A stretch of DNA of 49,315 nucleotides, from the NCBI GenBank assembly GCA_001612575.1, contig LJRV01000130.1, forward strand, positions 1 through 49,315, in the 5' to 3' direction. Position 1 is the first letter of the stretch; each line of letters starts with the position of its first letter. A program made the position numbers and the translations under genes. The notes beneath the pieces were generated by a model that saw nothing but the letters and a program-made list of their open reading frames with translations, was not told the origin of the DNA and ran no database searches. Below are positions 9,201 to 18,035 of this stretch, piece after piece. Source of the stretch: Streptobacillus notomytis. GTDB taxonomy: Bacteria > Fusobacteriota > Fusobacteriia > Fusobacteriales > Leptotrichiaceae.

Positions 9201-10269
9201 CACATTGATGGATTTTTAAATTTGGTCCTACTACTATAACAGAACGTCCTGAATAATCCACACGTTTTCCAAGTAAGTTTTGTCTAAATCTACCTTGTTT
9301 ACCTTTTAACATATTTGATAATGATTTAAGTTCTCTATTAGATTGAGTAACAACTGGTTTACCACGTCTACCATTATCTATTAGAGCATCTACTGCTTCT
9401 TGAAGCATTCTTTTTTCATTTCTTATCATTATTTCTGGAGCGTTAGAATCTATTAATTTTTGTAATCTAATATTTCTATTTATTACTCTTCTATATAAAT
9501 CATTTAAATCACTAGTTGCAAATCTTCCACCATCAAGTTGTACTAAAGGTCTTAAATCTGCTGGTATAACTGGTAATATAGTTAGGATTAACCATTCAGG
9601 CTTATTTCCAGAACTAATGAAATCTCTAACTATTTTTAATCTTTTTACCATTTTTTTTCTTTTTTGAGTTGAATTTTCTTTATCAATTTCTGCTTCTAAT
9701 TCTTTTTCTAAAACTGGCAATTCTAATTCTTGTAATAAATCTAATATACCTTCAGCTCCCATTTTAGCACGGAATGAACCACGTTCTTTTCTTTCCATAC
9801 ATAATCTGTACTGTTGTTCTCTAATAATTTGATTTTTACTAAATTCAGTATTTCCACCATCTATAACTATATATCTTGAGAAATATAACACAGCTTCAAG
9901 TTCTTTAGTACTTATCCCTAGAAGTAAACTCATTTTATTTGGTGTTCCTTTAGAATACCAAATATGGGCTATAGGAGTTGCAAGTTTAATGTGTCCCATT
10001 CTTTCTCTTCTAACTTTAGAAGTTGTAATAGTAACTTTACATTTTTCACATACAGTTCCTTTATCTTTCATTTTTTTGTGTTTACCACATGTACATTCAT
10101 AATCTTTTGTTGGTCCAAATATTCTCTCACAAAACAGACCATCTGGTTCTGGTTTTAATGTTCTATAATTTATAGTTTCTGATTTAGTTACTTCTCCATA
10201 AGACCATTCTAATACCTTCTCAGGCGAAGCAAGTTTAATTTGAATACTATCAAAATCTCTTATACTCAT
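6298..10269 (-). CDS. rpoC: RNA polymerase beta' subunit
   Basis: This 1323-residue protein is the beta' catalytic subunit. The N-terminal zinc ribbon is seen in CTCGKH...CEKCK. The catalytic magnesium loop NADFDGDQMAVH is intact. A second zinc site is built by CGCGNHG with CRLDKGVCKKCYG. The trigger-loop/bridge region contains SIGEPGTQLTMRTFHTGG. Length and order are normal for beta'. It starts 30 bases after rpoB, and gmk follows within 50 bases. Confidence 0.98.
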   Translation of the reverse strand: MSIRDFDSIQIKLASPEKVLEWSYGEVTKSETINYRTLKPEPDGLFCERIFGPTKDYECTCGKHKKMKDKGTVCEKCKVTITTSKVRRERMGHIKLATPIAHIWYSKGTPNKMSLLLGISTKELEAVLYFSRYIVIDGGNTEFSKNQIIREQQYRLCMERKERGSFRAKMGAEGILDLLQELELPVLEKELEAEIDKENSTQKRKKMVKRLKIVRDFISSGNKPEWLILTILPVIPADLRPLVQLDGGRFATSDLNDLYRRVINRNIRLQKLIDSNAPEIMIRNEKRMLQEAVDALIDNGRRGKPVVTQSNRELKSLSNMLKGKQGRFRQNLLGKRVDYSGRSVIVVGPNLKIHQCGLPKKMALELYKPFLMRELVKRGISSNVKTAKKMVEEENEAVWELIEEIIKNHPVLLNRAPTLHRLSIQAFEPTLIEGKAIRLHPLVCSAFNADFDGDQMAVHLVLSPEAQLEAKLLMLATNNIIAPSSGKPIAVPSQDMVMGCYYMTKERLGEIGENKSFSSINQLITAYQNEKVGVHALVNVRIDGKIIRTTPGRIIFNQLLPEEIRNYEVTFGKGELGKLIAGLYEQYGFEKTCELIDKIKEFGYHFATFAGVSVGIEDLQIPVEKKAILAKADQDVLDIENAYKAGEIINDERYRRTVQVWNKATNDVTKAMMDSLDQFNPVYMMANSGARGSIAQIRQLGGMRGMMSNTKGEIIEIPIKANFREGLNVLEFFMSSHGARKGLADTALRTADSGYLTRRLVDVSHELIVNKDDCGCGNHGIEVSDLTYEGKVIEKLEERIYGRFLAEDLVDDGKVIAKANTLITKDLLSEIIKRNISSVKMRSPLTCRLDKGVCKKCYGVDLSNHKEVLLGEAVGVIAAQSIGEPGTQLTMRTFHTGGVATGSEVQSDYKADEDGKIKFENIETFIYPDGREIVVSSIGKVILGKYRYEVPSGSTLRVKNNEKVTKGQVLIEFDPFQTPTISTVAGRIEFRDIYIKENIDVKYDVTERLAIKPIESTQVKPRVIVYDDKGKKIKEYDINYGSYLLFKEGEMIKPGDIISKLPKTGGGNKDITGGLPRVQELFEARNLKGKAILANVGGRIKFSDKTKKGMRVVEIHDIDKDTVIEEYSIPAGEHLVVSNEMIINAGDKLTEGPISPHDILRIKGAVEAQQFILESVQEVYRSQGVTVNDKHIEIIVKQMFQKIRIKESGDSLFLEDELVDKKVIERENKILVSKGKKPAIFEPVIQGITKAAVNTESFISASSFQETTKVLANAAVEGKVDRLEGLKENVTIGKKIPGGTGFKNYKDLNLYLGEDDGKIIDEI

Positions 10270-10298
10270 CGAATATGAGCCTCCTTATTCTAGTTTTT

Positions 10299-13200
10299 TT
10301 ATCCTTCAAAATTATTATCTAATTCTATTCTTTCTCCCTCTTTATTGTATAGATTTACATCTAGTCCTAGAGATTGAAATTCTTTAATCAATACTTTGAA
10401 TGATTCAGGAGCGTCTGCTTCTGGCATTGATTGTCCCTTAATTATTGATTCATAAGTTTTAGTTCTACCATTAATATCATCAGATTTAACAGTTAACATT
10501 TCTTGAAGGATATTTGAAGCCCCATATGCTTCAAGAGCCCAAACTTCCATTTCTCCTAATCTTTGTCCACCAAATTGAGCTTTACCTCCAAGTGGTTGTT
10601 GAGTAACTAGTGAATATGGTCCTATTGCCCTTGCATGCATCTTATCTTCAACTAAATGATGTAGTTTTAACATATACATTCTTCCTACAGTTACTGGATT
10701 GTCAAAATATTCTCCAGTTCTACCATCAATTAGTTTAACTTTTCCAGTTCTAGGATATCCAGCTTCTTCTAAGTAATTTTTAACATCTTCTTCAGTTGCT
10801 CCATCAAATACTGGAGTTGCAATATATTTATTCATATCTCCTATAGCAAGTCCTAAATGCACCTCTAATACTTGCCCTATATTCATACGAGATGGAACCC
10901 CTAATGGATTTAAACAAACATCAACTGGTGTACCGTCTTCTAAATGTGGCATATCTTCAACAGGTAACACACGAGATATAACTCCTTTATTACCATGTCT
11001 TCCTGACATTTTATCTCCAACCATTATTTTTCTTTTTTCTGCAACGTAAACTCTTACTACCTTATTTACCCCTGCTTTTAAGTCATCTTTATTTTCTTTA
11101 GATAATACTAATACATCTACTACAGTTCCTTTAACTCCATGTGGTAATCTTAATGATGTATCTCTTACATCTTTAGCTTTTTCTCCAAAAATTGCTCTTA
11201 ACAATCTTTCTTCAGCAGGCGGTTCACTTTCTCCTTTAGGAGTTACTTTACCAACTAATATATCATCTGGTTCAACATAAGCTCCTATTCTTACAATACC
11301 ATCTTTATCTAAATTACGTAATGCTTCTTCAGAAACATTAGGTATCTCTCTTGTAATTTCTTCTTCTCCAAGTTTTGTAGTTCTTGCTTCAATATCAAAT
11401 TCTTCTATATGTAATGATGTAAATACATCATCTTTTCTTAATCTTTCTGATATTAATATTCCATCCTCGAAGTTATATCCTTCCCAAGGCATGAATGCAA
11501 GTAATATATTTTTACCTAAAGATAAATCTCCACCTGATGTAGAAGGTCCATCTGCTAATATGTCCCCTTTATTTACCTTATCTCCTAAATCTATTATTGG
11601 TTTTTGATGTAAACACATACTTTGATTAGATTTTTCAAAGTTTAATAATCTATGTAAGTGTTCATCACCTTTTTCATCTGTAACTATAATCTTACTTGCA
11701 TCAACGTAAGTAACTTCTCCATTTACTTTAGATACAAGTACTGCTCCAGAATCTATAGCAACTTTTCTTTCAAGACCTGTTCCTACATATGGAGCTTCTG
11801 TTTTAAGTAATGGTACTGCTTGTCTTTGCATATTTGATCCCATTAATGCACGGTTAGCATCATCATGTTCTAAAAATGGAATTAAACCTGCTGATACTGA
11901 AACTATTTGTTTAGGTGAAACGTCCATTAAATCAACTTGTTCTTTTTTAACATGAACTATTTCATCACCATATCTACATGTAATATCTTTATCAAGTAAT
12001 TTTCCTTTTTCATCTATGTTAGTATCTGCTTGGGCTATGAACAGTCCTTCTTCTTCATCAGCTGCAAGATAACTAATATCATTAAAGTCAGCCACTCCAT
12101 TTTTAACCTTAACAAAAGGAGTTTCAATAAATCCATATTTATTTACCTTACCATAAGTTGAAAGTGAAGCTATTAATCCTATATTCGGTCCTTCCGGAGT
12201 TTCTATAGGACAAACTCTTCCATAATGTGAATTATGAACGTCTCTAACTTCAAATCCTGCTCTATCTCTTGATAATCCTCCAGGTCCTAATGCTGATATT
12301 CTTCTTTTATGAGTAAGTTCTGCAAGAGGATTTGATTGATCCATAAATTGAGATAATTGTCCACTACCAAAAAATTCTAATATTAATGCATTTAATGGTT
12401 TAGTGTTTAATAAACTTTGAGGTGTTAAAGTATTAATGTCTTGTGTTTGCATTTTTTCTTTAACCATTTTAGACATTTTAGCTACTCCACCTTTAATTTG
12501 AATAGATAATAGCTCACCTACTCCTCTTACTCTTCTATTTGATAAATTATCTATATCATCAGTACTTCCACCACCATTGTATAGTACTTTTAAGTAATTT
12601 ATAGTTGCTATCACATCTTTTCTTGTTAAAACTATATCTTGTTCGTTAATCTCTCCTTCAAGTTTTAACCTCTTATTAATTTTATATCTTCCAACTGGTG
12701 CAAAATCATATCTTTGAGGATTAAAGAACATAGGTATAATTAAATTATACGCACTTTCTACAGTAACTATATCTCCTGGCTTTATTTTCTTAAATACCTC
12801 TACCACAGCTTCATCAGATGATTTAGTATGATCATCTTTAATTGACTTAGCTATCATTCTATCTTCTGGTTTTACTTCCCATATAGTAATTTCAGAAATA
12901 TTAAACTCAATTAATTTATCTACAGTAATTTCATCTATAAAACTTTCTGCTTCTATTATTATTTCCCCTGTTTTTTCATTTACTATATCTTCATTAACAA
13001 ATGAACCTTCTATTTCTGTTCTAATAACACTTTTTGCATCTTCTATATTCTTATACTTTTTGTATATAGGTGCAAGTTCTATAGTTTTAACTTCAAAAAA
13101 TTCATCCATTATTTCAGCGTTAGATTCAAAGAATTTAACTGCTTTTAAAAATACAGATGCTAATACTTTTTTCTTTCTATCAATTTTCACATTTAAAACA

Positions 13201-13757
13201 TCATTTTTATCTGTTTCAAATTCAAGCCAAGTTCCTTTATATGGAATAATTTTACCGATAAACATGTCTTTACCAGTTTGCATATTTAATTCTTTATTAA
13301 AAGTAATACCTGGAGATCTATGTAATTGAGAAACAACTACTCTTTCTGCTCCATTTATTATAAAAGTAGCCTTATCAGTCATTAAAGGTATATCTCCAAA
13401 ATGTACTAATGTTTCTTTAATTTCTCCAGTTTTATTATTTATTAATCTTAATCTAACTTTTAATTGACCTGAATATGTTTTTCCTCTTTTTTTACATTCT
13501 AACTCGTCATTTAACGGTGCTTCACTATCGTGTATTTCATACCCAAAATACTCTAACTTTAAAGTACCATTAGCAGATTCTATTGGGAATGTTTCTTGGA
13601 ATATTGCCTCAAGTCCTTTTAATTCTCTTGAATCATGAGATCTTTTTGTTTGTAAAAAATCTTCATAAGAATCCAATTGAAATTCTAAAAAATTAGGCAT
13701 CTCTCCCCTGTCTTTAATTTTCCCAAAACTATATCTTTTAATTAGTTTGTTATTCAT
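10299..13757 (-). CDS. rpoB: RNA polymerase beta subunit
   Basis: This 1152-residue protein is the beta subunit. Recognisable elements are the N-terminal lobe with [16 protein letters not shown], the rifampicin region ([20 protein letters not shown], then [20 protein letters not shown]), [24 protein letters not shown], and the C-terminal [18 protein letters not shown] segment. Residues equivalent to E. coli Asp516, His526 and Ser531 have the rifampicin-sensitive identities, so no resistance change is visible at those three sites. A 167-base spacer carrying an attenuator-like hairpin separates it from rplL. AGGAGG precedes the ATG. Confidence 0.98.
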   Translation of the reverse strand: MNNKLIKRYSFGKIKDRGEMPNFLEFQLDSYEDFLQTKRSHDSRELKGLEAIFQETFPIESANGTLKLEYFGYEIHDSEAPLNDELECKKRGKTYSGQLKVRLRLINNKTGEIKETLVHFGDIPLMTDKATFIINGAERVVVSQLHRSPGITFNKELNMQTGKDMFIGKIIPYKGTWLEFETDKNDVLNVKIDRKKKVLASVFLKAVKFFESNAEIMDEFFEVKTIELAPIYKKYKNIEDAKSVIRTEIEGSFVNEDIVNEKTGEIIIEAESFIDEITVDKLIEFNISEITIWEVKPEDRMIAKSIKDDHTKSSDEAVVEVFKKIKPGDIVTVESAYNLIIPMFFNPQRYDFAPVGRYKINKRLKLEGEINEQDIVLTRKDVIATINYLKVLYNGGGSTDDIDNLSNRRVRGVGELLSIQIKGGVAKMSKMVKEKMQTQDINTLTPQSLLNTKPLNALILEFFGSGQLSQFMDQSNPLAELTHKRRISALGPGGLSRDRAGFEVRDVHNSHYGRVCPIETPEGPNIGLIASLSTYGKVNKYGFIETPFVKVKNGVADFNDISYLAADEEEGLFIAQADTNIDEKGKLLDKDITCRYGDEIVHVKKEQVDLMDVSPKQIVSVSAGLIPFLEHDDANRALMGSNMQRQAVPLLKTEAPYVGTGLERKVAIDSGAVLVSKVNGEVTYVDASKIIVTDEKGDEHLHRLLNFEKSNQSMCLHQKPIIDLGDKVNKGDILADGPSTSGGDLSLGKNILLAFMPWEGYNFEDGILISERLRKDDVFTSLHIEEFDIEARTTKLGEEEITREIPNVSEEALRNLDKDGIVRIGAYVEPDDILVGKVTPKGESEPPAEERLLRAIFGEKAKDVRDTSLRLPHGVKGTVVDVLVLSKENKDDLKAGVNKVVRVYVAEKRKIMVGDKMSGRHGNKGVISRVLPVEDMPHLEDGTPVDVCLNPLGVPSRMNIGQVLEVHLGLAIGDMNKYIATPVFDGATEEDVKNYLEEAGYPRTGKVKLIDGRTGEYFDNPVTVGRMYMLKLHHLVEDKMHARAIGPYSLVTQQPLGGKAQFGGQRLGEMEVWALEAYGASNILQEMLTVKSDDINGRTKTYESIIKGQSMPEADAPESFKVLIKEFQSLGLDVNLYNKEGERIELDNNFEG

Positions 13758-13875
13758 TTTTTTAAGTTTCCTCCTATGAAAAATATACCTTGATACACCG
13801 AAAATAATGTGTTAAATATAAAAATGATCAAAGTAAAAAGATTTGAAATTTGAATGGTGTTATAAATGAGGAAAA

Positions 13876-13899
13876 AGACATCACGTATTTCGGATGTCT
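13876..13899 (-). terminator. Partial terminator between rplL and rpoB
   Basis: A 7-bp stem AGACATC/GATGTCT, extended by an internal CG pair, is followed by TTTTTCC and lies 26 bases after the rplL stop. The weak T tract suggests partial termination. That would lower RNA polymerase subunit output relative to L7/L12, as known for the rplL-rpoB junction in E. coli. Confidence 0.65.
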
Positions 13900-13924
13900 A
13901 TTTCCCTATTTTTTTAATATGTTA

Positions 13925-14290
13925 TTATTTTAATTCTACAGATGCTCCAGCAGCTTCTAATTTACCTTTAATTTCTTCTGCTTCTTCTTTTGAAGCTCCT
14001 TCTTTAACTGCTCCACCGTTATCTACTAAGTCTTTAGCTTCTTTTAATCCTAATCCTGTAATAGCTCTTACTTCTTTAATAACTGCTATTTTGTTAGCTC
14101 CTGCTCCTGTTAATACTACATCGAAGTTTGTTTTTTCTTCAACTGCTTCAGCAGCTACTGCTCCACCTGCAACTGCAACTGGTTGTGCTGATACTCCAAA
14201 AGTTTCTTCTATAGCTTCTACTACTTCTTTTAATTCTAATACTGTCATTGCTTTTAAATCTTCAATAAATTGTTCTTTATTAAATGCCAT
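13925..14290 (-). CDS. rplL: 50S ribosomal protein L7/L12
   Basis: The 121-residue acidic stalk protein recruits translation factors. It has the N-terminal dimerisation helix ([15 protein letters not shown]), an Ala/Val/Gly-rich hinge around 40-52 and the conserved C-terminal domain with [20 protein letters not shown]. It lies 34 bases after rplJ, is preceded by AGGAGG, and is normal in length. Confidence 0.98.
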   Translation of the reverse strand: MAFNKEQFIEDLKAMTVLELKEVVEAIEETFGVSAQPVAVAGGAVAAEAVEEKTNFDVVLTGAGANKIAVIKEVRAITGLGLKEAKDLVDNGGAVKEGASKEEAEEIKGKLEAAGASVELK

Positions 14291-14324
14291 TTTATTTCCT
14301 CCTATTTTTTAAATATATATATTA

Positions 14325-14819
14325 TTAAGCTTCTTTTTGTTCTGCTACGTTAGATAATCCAACTGCTAACATTCTTACTGGCGATAATAATCCGTATGCT
14401 ATCATACCTAGTAATTCTGGTCTTGATGGTAACTTAGCTAATGATTCTATCATGTTTTTATCAGCTACTTTTCCATCTATTATTCCACCTTTAATTTTTA
14501 ATTTTTCACCTTTAAATTGTTGTGCAAAATCATAGATTAATTTTGATGGTGCAACTCCATCTTCAAAACCTAAAGCAAAAGATGTTGTTCCTTCAGCTAA
14601 TTCTTTTAACTCAAGATCTAAACCAACATTTTTTAAAGCTATTTGTACTAATCTGTTTTTAGCAACAAAATATTCTACATTAACTTTTCTTGCTTCACTT
14701 CTTAATTTTGTATCTTCATTAACTGTAATTCCTTTATAATCAACGAAAACTACTGCTTTTGCTTCTCTTAATTTTTCAGTTAACATTTCTACTGCTGCAA
14801 TATTAGCCTTTGATGCCAT
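14325..14819 (-). CDS. rplJ: 50S ribosomal protein L10
   Basis: This 164-residue protein anchors the L7/L12 stalk to 23S rRNA. The N-terminal segment has VFVDYKGITV, the middle has EYFVAKNRL, and the C-terminal helix that binds L7/L12 dimers ends the protein. AAGGAGGTG precedes the ATG. Upstream is an L10-leader-like structure with a terminator, indicating autogenous control by the L10-L12 complex. The usual rplK-rplA pair is not upstream; tRNA genes occupy that place. Confidence 0.97.
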   Translation of the reverse strand: MASKANIAAVEMLTEKLREAKAVVFVDYKGITVNEDTKLRSEARKVNVEYFVAKNRLVQIALKNVGLDLELKELAEGTTSFALGFEDGVAPSKLIYDFAQQFKGEKLKIKGGIIDGKVADKNMIESLAKLPSRPELLGMIAYGLLSPVRMLAVGLSNVAEQKEA

Positions 14820-14841
14820 ATTGTTTCACCTCCTTGTAAAT

Positions 14842-14955
14842 AAAAAAACCACTATATTTTAGTGGGCGAGGTTAGAAGTATATACCTTAAATATATGTAT
14901 TATACTCAGAACTCACCTCGGTAGGATTTACTTTGTACCTACTGTCTTTAGTTTG
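14842..14955 (-). promoter_or_regulatory. L10 leader with terminator
   Basis: The leader RNA contains AAAGACAGTAGG (14938-14949 region) and CCTACCGAGGTGA, the conserved kink-turn-like elements of the ribosomal protein L10 leader family. It ends with an intrinsic terminator of stem CCACTA/TAGTGG (14849-14865) followed by TTTTTTT, about 16 bases before the rplJ Shine-Dalgarno. In the known family, excess L10-L12 complex binds the leader and favours termination. Only 28 bases separate it from the upstream tRNA-Leu gene. Confidence 0.85.
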
Positions 14956-14983
14956 TTCAAATGATTATTCATTTTAACAAAAA

Positions 14984-15066
14984 TGGTGCGCAAGGTGGGA
15001 CTCGAACCCACACGCCGAAGCACTAGATCCTAAGTCTAGCGTGTATGCCAATTTCACCACTCGCGC
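14984..15066 (-). tRNA. tRNA-Leu (anticodon TAG)
   Basis: The 83-base gene has CCA encoded. Acceptor arms GCGCGAG and CTTGCGC pair, the anticodon stem is CTAGA/TCTAG with loop CTTAGGA, and a long variable arm is present as expected for leucine. The T arm contains GGGTTCGAGTCCC. It is fourth in the tRNA cluster and immediately precedes the L10 leader. Confidence 0.96.
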
Positions 15067-15071
15067 ATGTA

Positions 15072-15148
15072 TGGGGTGACCGACGGGACTTGAACCCGCG
15101 ACAACCAGTGCCACAAACTGGCGCTCTACCAACTGAACTACGGACACC
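15072..15148 (-). tRNA. tRNA-His (anticodon GTG)
   Basis: The anticodon stem CCAGT/ACTGG encloses TTGTGGC, giving GTG. The extra 5' G opposite C73, diagnostic of histidine tRNA, is included at 15148. CCA is encoded. The acceptor stem shows a T4/T69 mismatch (GTGTCCG against CGGTCAC), which is unusual. Confidence 0.95.
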
Positions 15149-15159
15149 ATAAATAAAAA

Positions 15160-15235
15160 TGGAGCGGGAGACGAGGGTCGAACTCGCGACATTCAGCTTG
15201 GAAGGCTGACACTCTACCAACTGAGTTACTCCCGC
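15160..15235 (-). tRNA. tRNA-Gly (anticodon TCC)
   Basis: The 76-base gene has acceptor arms GCGGGAG and CTCCCGC, anticodon stem TCAGC/GCTGA with loop CTTCCAA, discriminator T and encoded CCA. It is second in the four-tRNA cluster. Confidence 0.96.
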
Positions 15236-15241
15236 ATAAAA

Positions 15242-15318
15242 TGGTCGGTGTAACAGGATTTGAACCTGTGACCCCTTGCTCCCAAGGCAAGTGCGCTACC
15301 GAGCTGCGCTATACACCG
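15242..15318 (-). tRNA. tRNA-Pro (anticodon TGG)
   Basis: The 77-base gene has acceptor arms CGGTGTA and TACACCG, anticodon stem CTTGC/GCAAG with loop CTTGGGA, discriminator A and encoded CCA. It is first in the cluster, directly behind a consensus promoter. Confidence 0.96.
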
Positions 15319-15346
15319 TTGTTACATTGTCCTATCGACAAGAATT

Positions 15347-15375
15347 ATATTATCACATTTAAAATTCTTTGTCAA
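15347..15375 (-). promoter_or_regulatory. Promoter of tRNA cluster and rplJ string
   Basis: TTGACA (15370-15375) and TAATAT (15347-15352) are 17 bases apart, about 29 bases before tRNA-Pro. There is no terminator and little room for another promoter between tRNA-Leu and the L10 leader, so this promoter may also drive rplJ and downstream genes. Confidence 0.85.
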
Positions 15376-15421
15376 CACTTTTTGTGTTTTTTTGAAAGTT
15401 TTTTATATAACATATGTTTTT

Positions 15422-15454
15422 AATAAGTGTGGTGATAATTTCGCCACACTTATT
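15422..15454 (-). terminator. Hairpin after the thi transporter operon
   Basis: An 11-bp perfect stem AATAAGTGTGG/CCACACTTATT lies 3 bases beyond the thiZ stop. The T tract on the minus-strand side is poor, so it could be a weak terminator or a 3'-end stabiliser. Confidence 0.55.
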
Positions 15455-15457
15455 ATA

Positions 15458-16186
15458 CTATTTTTTTTCTAATTCTTCTAATATTTTTTTCTTAAACTCT
15501 ATAAAATCCATTGTTGTATTATCCCTTAACCCCAAATCAATATGTATTTCTTTAGAAATTTTACCATTACCATTTAATATATATATTCTATTAGATAATA
15601 ATATAGCCTCATCTATATCATGGGTTATTAATAAGGTTGTAATATTTAATTTTTTTCTAATTTCCATATACCATTTATGTATATTTGATTTTGTTATTAA
15701 ATCAAGTGATGAAAATGGTTCATCAAGTAAATTCATACCATCAGAAAACATATATGTTCTTAAAAATGCAGCCCTTTGTCTTTGTCCCCCAGATAATTCT
15801 CTAGGATATTTATGCTCTAGTCCTAAAAGTCCAAAAACTTCAAGATTATTCATTACTTTTTCAAAAGCTTTCTTCTTATCCATACCCTTAATTATTAAAG
15901 GAAGTGCAATATTTTCTATTATATTTTTAAATGGCAGTAATAAATCTTTTTGAAGCATATAGCTCATTTTACCATTTTTACCTGTAACATCTATATTATT
16001 TAATAAAACTTTTCCAGTATTTACGGGTATAATTCCAGCAACAGCATTAAAAATTGTGGTTTTACCACTCCCTGATGGACCTATAACGCTTACAAGTTCT
16101 CCATCATTAACATGAAAATTAATGTTTTTTACTATGTTTTTTCCATTTAAAAAAACACTTAAATTTCTCACTTCTAATTTTATCAT
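15458..16186 (-). CDS. thiZ: Thiamine-precursor ABC transporter ATPase
   Basis: The 242-residue ATPase has Walker A GPSGSGKTT near residue 36, signature LSGGQRQRAA, Walker B with LLDEPFSSLD, and switch histidine in LLITHDID. It belongs to the nitrate/sulfonate/taurine-type importer ATPases, which include ThiZ. It is the last gene of thiX-thiY-thiZ, and the TPP riboswitch upstream of thiX assigns the system to thiamine or pyrimidine-precursor uptake. The Shine-Dalgarno AGGAGAA is about 16 bases from the ATG, so translation may depend partly on upstream coupling. Confidence 0.85.
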   Translation of the reverse strand: MIKLEVRNLSVFLNGKNIVKNINFHVNDGELVSVIGPSGSGKTTIFNAVAGIIPVNTGKVLLNNIDVTGKNGKMSYMLQKDLLLPFKNIIENIALPLIIKGMDKKKAFEKVMNNLEVFGLLGLEHKYPRELSGGQRQRAAFLRTYMFSDGMNLLDEPFSSLDLITKSNIHKWYMEIRKKLNITTLLITHDIDEAILLSNRIYILNGNGKISKEIHIDLGLRDNTTMDFIEFKKKILEELEKK

Positions 16187-16196
16187 AAAATATATA

Positions 16197-17168
16197 TTAT
16201 TCTCCTAAATACTTATTTGTAAACCCAAAATCTTTTTCTATTGGATTTTCAAGTAATCCATTATTAAATAGCCATTCATAGAATGTATTCCATCTTTTTG
16301 AATCTATATATCCCCATTTAACACCTTTATCTACATAATAGTTATTCAACCATTTTTGAGATTCTAACACCAGGTTTTTATCAAGCTCTGGTGCTTCTTT
16401 TAATAAAATATCAACAGATTCTTCCACATTTTCCAAAACAAATCTATATCCCTTTTCTATAGCTTTTAATAAATTTGTAACACTTTCTTCATTATTTGAT
16501 AAAAAGTAATTATTCGCTATTATAACTGGTGTATAATAATCAAGTTCTGGCGCTATTTTAACATCTAAAAAATTAAAATCAAATCCTGCATTTTTTAGAG
16601 CAATTCCATCCCAACCATAAAATATCCATGTAGCATCTGTATCTATTTTAAGTGCTTTTAACACGTCCCATGAATAAGGTATAACATTAACTTTTTCAAA
16701 ATTTCCACCTTCATCTTTCATTAATTTTTTAATTATAGCCTGTTCTATAGGATCTTCCCATGTACCATAAGTTTTACCCTCTAAATTCTTAAATGAAGTA
16801 ATATTTTTATTCTTTAAAGATACAAGACCTGATGTATTATGTTGAAGTATAGTTGCAATAGCAGTAACAGGTAATTTTTCTTTAGTAGCAAAATATTTAG
16901 CTAATGTATCTTGAAAACTTATCCCTAACTCAGCCTTACCTATACCTATTAGTTGAGTACTACTTCCTTCTGGTGGTTGCACTATTTCTACATCTAATCC
17001 ATATTCATTAAAATATCCTTTTTCTTTAGCAACAAAAAGTCCTGTATGATTAGTATTAGGTACCCAATCAAGAACTATAGTTATTTTTTTTCTATTTGTT
17101 TCACCGTGTTTTATTCCACAACTCACAATTAAAATCATAGCAAAAAATATAATTAGTATTTTCTTCAT
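16197..17168 (-). CDS. thiY: Thiamine-precursor (HMP-type) substrate-binding lipoprotein
   Basis: This 323-residue protein belongs to the NMT1/THI5-like binding proteins. The start is the second ATG (17168), because GGGAGG lies between the two candidate ATGs. A signal peptide ends in lipobox IVSC, giving an acylated Cys. The mature part begins with TIVLDWVPNTNHTGLFVAKE and has QPPEGSS and GISFQDTLAKYF, typical of pyrimidine-precursor binding proteins. Its ATG overlaps the thiX TGA. The riboswitch context supports 4-amino-5-hydroxymethylpyrimidine or a formyl-aminopyrimidine relative as ligand; the exact ligand is inferred. Confidence 0.85.
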   Translation of the reverse strand: MKKILIIFFAMILIVSCGIKHGETNRKKITIVLDWVPNTNHTGLFVAKEKGYFNEYGLDVEIVQPPEGSSTQLIGIGKAELGISFQDTLAKYFATKEKLPVTAIATILQHNTSGLVSLKNKNITSFKNLEGKTYGTWEDPIEQAIIKKLMKDEGGNFEKVNVIPYSWDVLKALKIDTDATWIFYGWDGIALKNAGFDFNFLDVKIAPELDYYTPVIIANNYFLSNNEESVTNLLKAIEKGYRFVLENVEESVDILLKEAPELDKNLVLESQKWLNNYYVDKGVKWGYIDSKRWNTFYEWLFNNGLLENPIEKDFGFTNKYLGE

Positions 17169-17914
17169 TTTTCCTCCCATTTAATTATATATTTTTCCAT
17201 TTTAGAAACCATAGTCATAAGAAATAGACTTAATGCTGATATAAAAAAGATAATTGCAAACATCTTATCAAACGAATATGATTTTCTAACACGAGTCATA
17301 TATACTCCTAAACCATAAAACCCTCCAAGCCATTCTGACACTACTGCACCTACTAAAGAGTATGACACAGATATTTTAAATCCTGAAAAAAAATAACTCA
17401 AAGAACTAGGTAATTTAACGTGTATATATTCCTGAATTTTATTAGCTCCCATAGATTTTAAAAGCATTAAATTTTCCTTATCTACCGATTTATATCCATC
17501 AAGCAAAGCAACAGTTATAGGAAAAAATGTTGTAAGTATAACCAAAAGTATTTTAGAACTCATACCATATCCAAACCATAATACAAGTAAAGGTGCTATA
17601 GCTACTGTAGGTATAGTTTGAGTGATAATAAGTAAAGGCATATTTGTTTTATACATAAACTCAAATCTATCCATGATTATTGATAATATGAAAGCAAAAA
17701 ATGTCCCTAAAAAAAGTCCAGAGAAAGCCTCTGTAATAGTATATTTTGTATGTTTTATTATCAAAGAAAAATCTTTAATAAATGCTGTTGTTACATCAAT
17801 AGGCGAAGGCAATAAAAATTTTGGTATTATTACAAATCCAGATAATAATTGCCATATTATTAATATCAAAAATATTAAGTAGTAACTAATTAATTTATCT
17901 ATAATTTTTTTCAT
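17165..17914 (-). CDS. thiX: Thiamine-precursor ABC transporter permease
   Basis: The 249-residue inner-membrane permease has about six hydrophobic segments. The EAA loop reads SMGANKIQEYIHVKLPSSLSY, slightly diverged from the family form. I use the ATG at 17914, since AAAGGAAG precedes it by seven T; an upstream TTG at 17935 would start inside the riboswitch terminator. The Shine-Dalgarno lies in the 3' arm of that terminator, so folding of the hairpin could also block translation of any full-length RNA. It is the first gene of the operon. Confidence 0.86.
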   Translation of the reverse strand: MKKIIDKLISYYLIFLILIIWQLLSGFVIIPKFLLPSPIDVTTAFIKDFSLIIKHTKYTITEAFSGLFLGTFFAFILSIIMDRFEFMYKTNMPLLIITQTIPTVAIAPLLVLWFGYGMSSKILLVILTTFFPITVALLDGYKSVDKENLMLLKSMGANKIQEYIHVKLPSSLSYFFSGFKISVSYSLVGAVVSEWLGGFYGLGVYMTRVRKSYSFDKMFAIIFFISALSLFLMTMVSKMEKYIIKWEEK

Positions 17915-18034
17915 AAAAAAACTTCCTTTCTGCAAAGGAAGTAAATACTTTAATTTAAAAATACTTCCCTACGCCAGCATTACCTGTATCAGGTTTGTGG
18001 GTATAATCTCAGCCTTTTACAGCACCCCAATATT
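17915..18034 (-). promoter_or_regulatory. TPP riboswitch with terminator
   Basis: The aptamer (about 17960-18034) has the conserved GGGGTGC, GCTGAGA, ACCC, CCTGAT, CAGGTAATGCTGGCGTAGGGAA series of the THI element. Downstream, CTTCCTTT/AAAGGAAG (17922-17941) followed by TTTTTTT is an intrinsic terminator. GGAAGTA just after the aptamer can pair with TACTTCC of the terminator's 5' arm, giving a plausible antiterminator. Thiamine pyrophosphate should therefore switch thiXYZ off. The element begins directly after the lysR stop. Confidence 0.93.
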
Positions 18035-18035
18035 T

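Noticed and set aside
12301-12420. Rifampicin-resistance changes in rpoB
   Set aside because: The residues equivalent to E. coli 516, 526 and 531 are Asp, His and Ser, the sensitive state; small nearby differences are likely lineage variation.
13866-14312. 148-codon plus-strand frame opposite rplL
   Set aside because: It is the antisense shadow of L7/L12, a highly conserved gene.
14974-15423. Three ORFs of 60-72 codons overlapping 14974-15423
   Set aside because: They are translations of the tRNA-Leu, -His, -Gly and -Pro genes or their complements and have no ribosome-binding sites.
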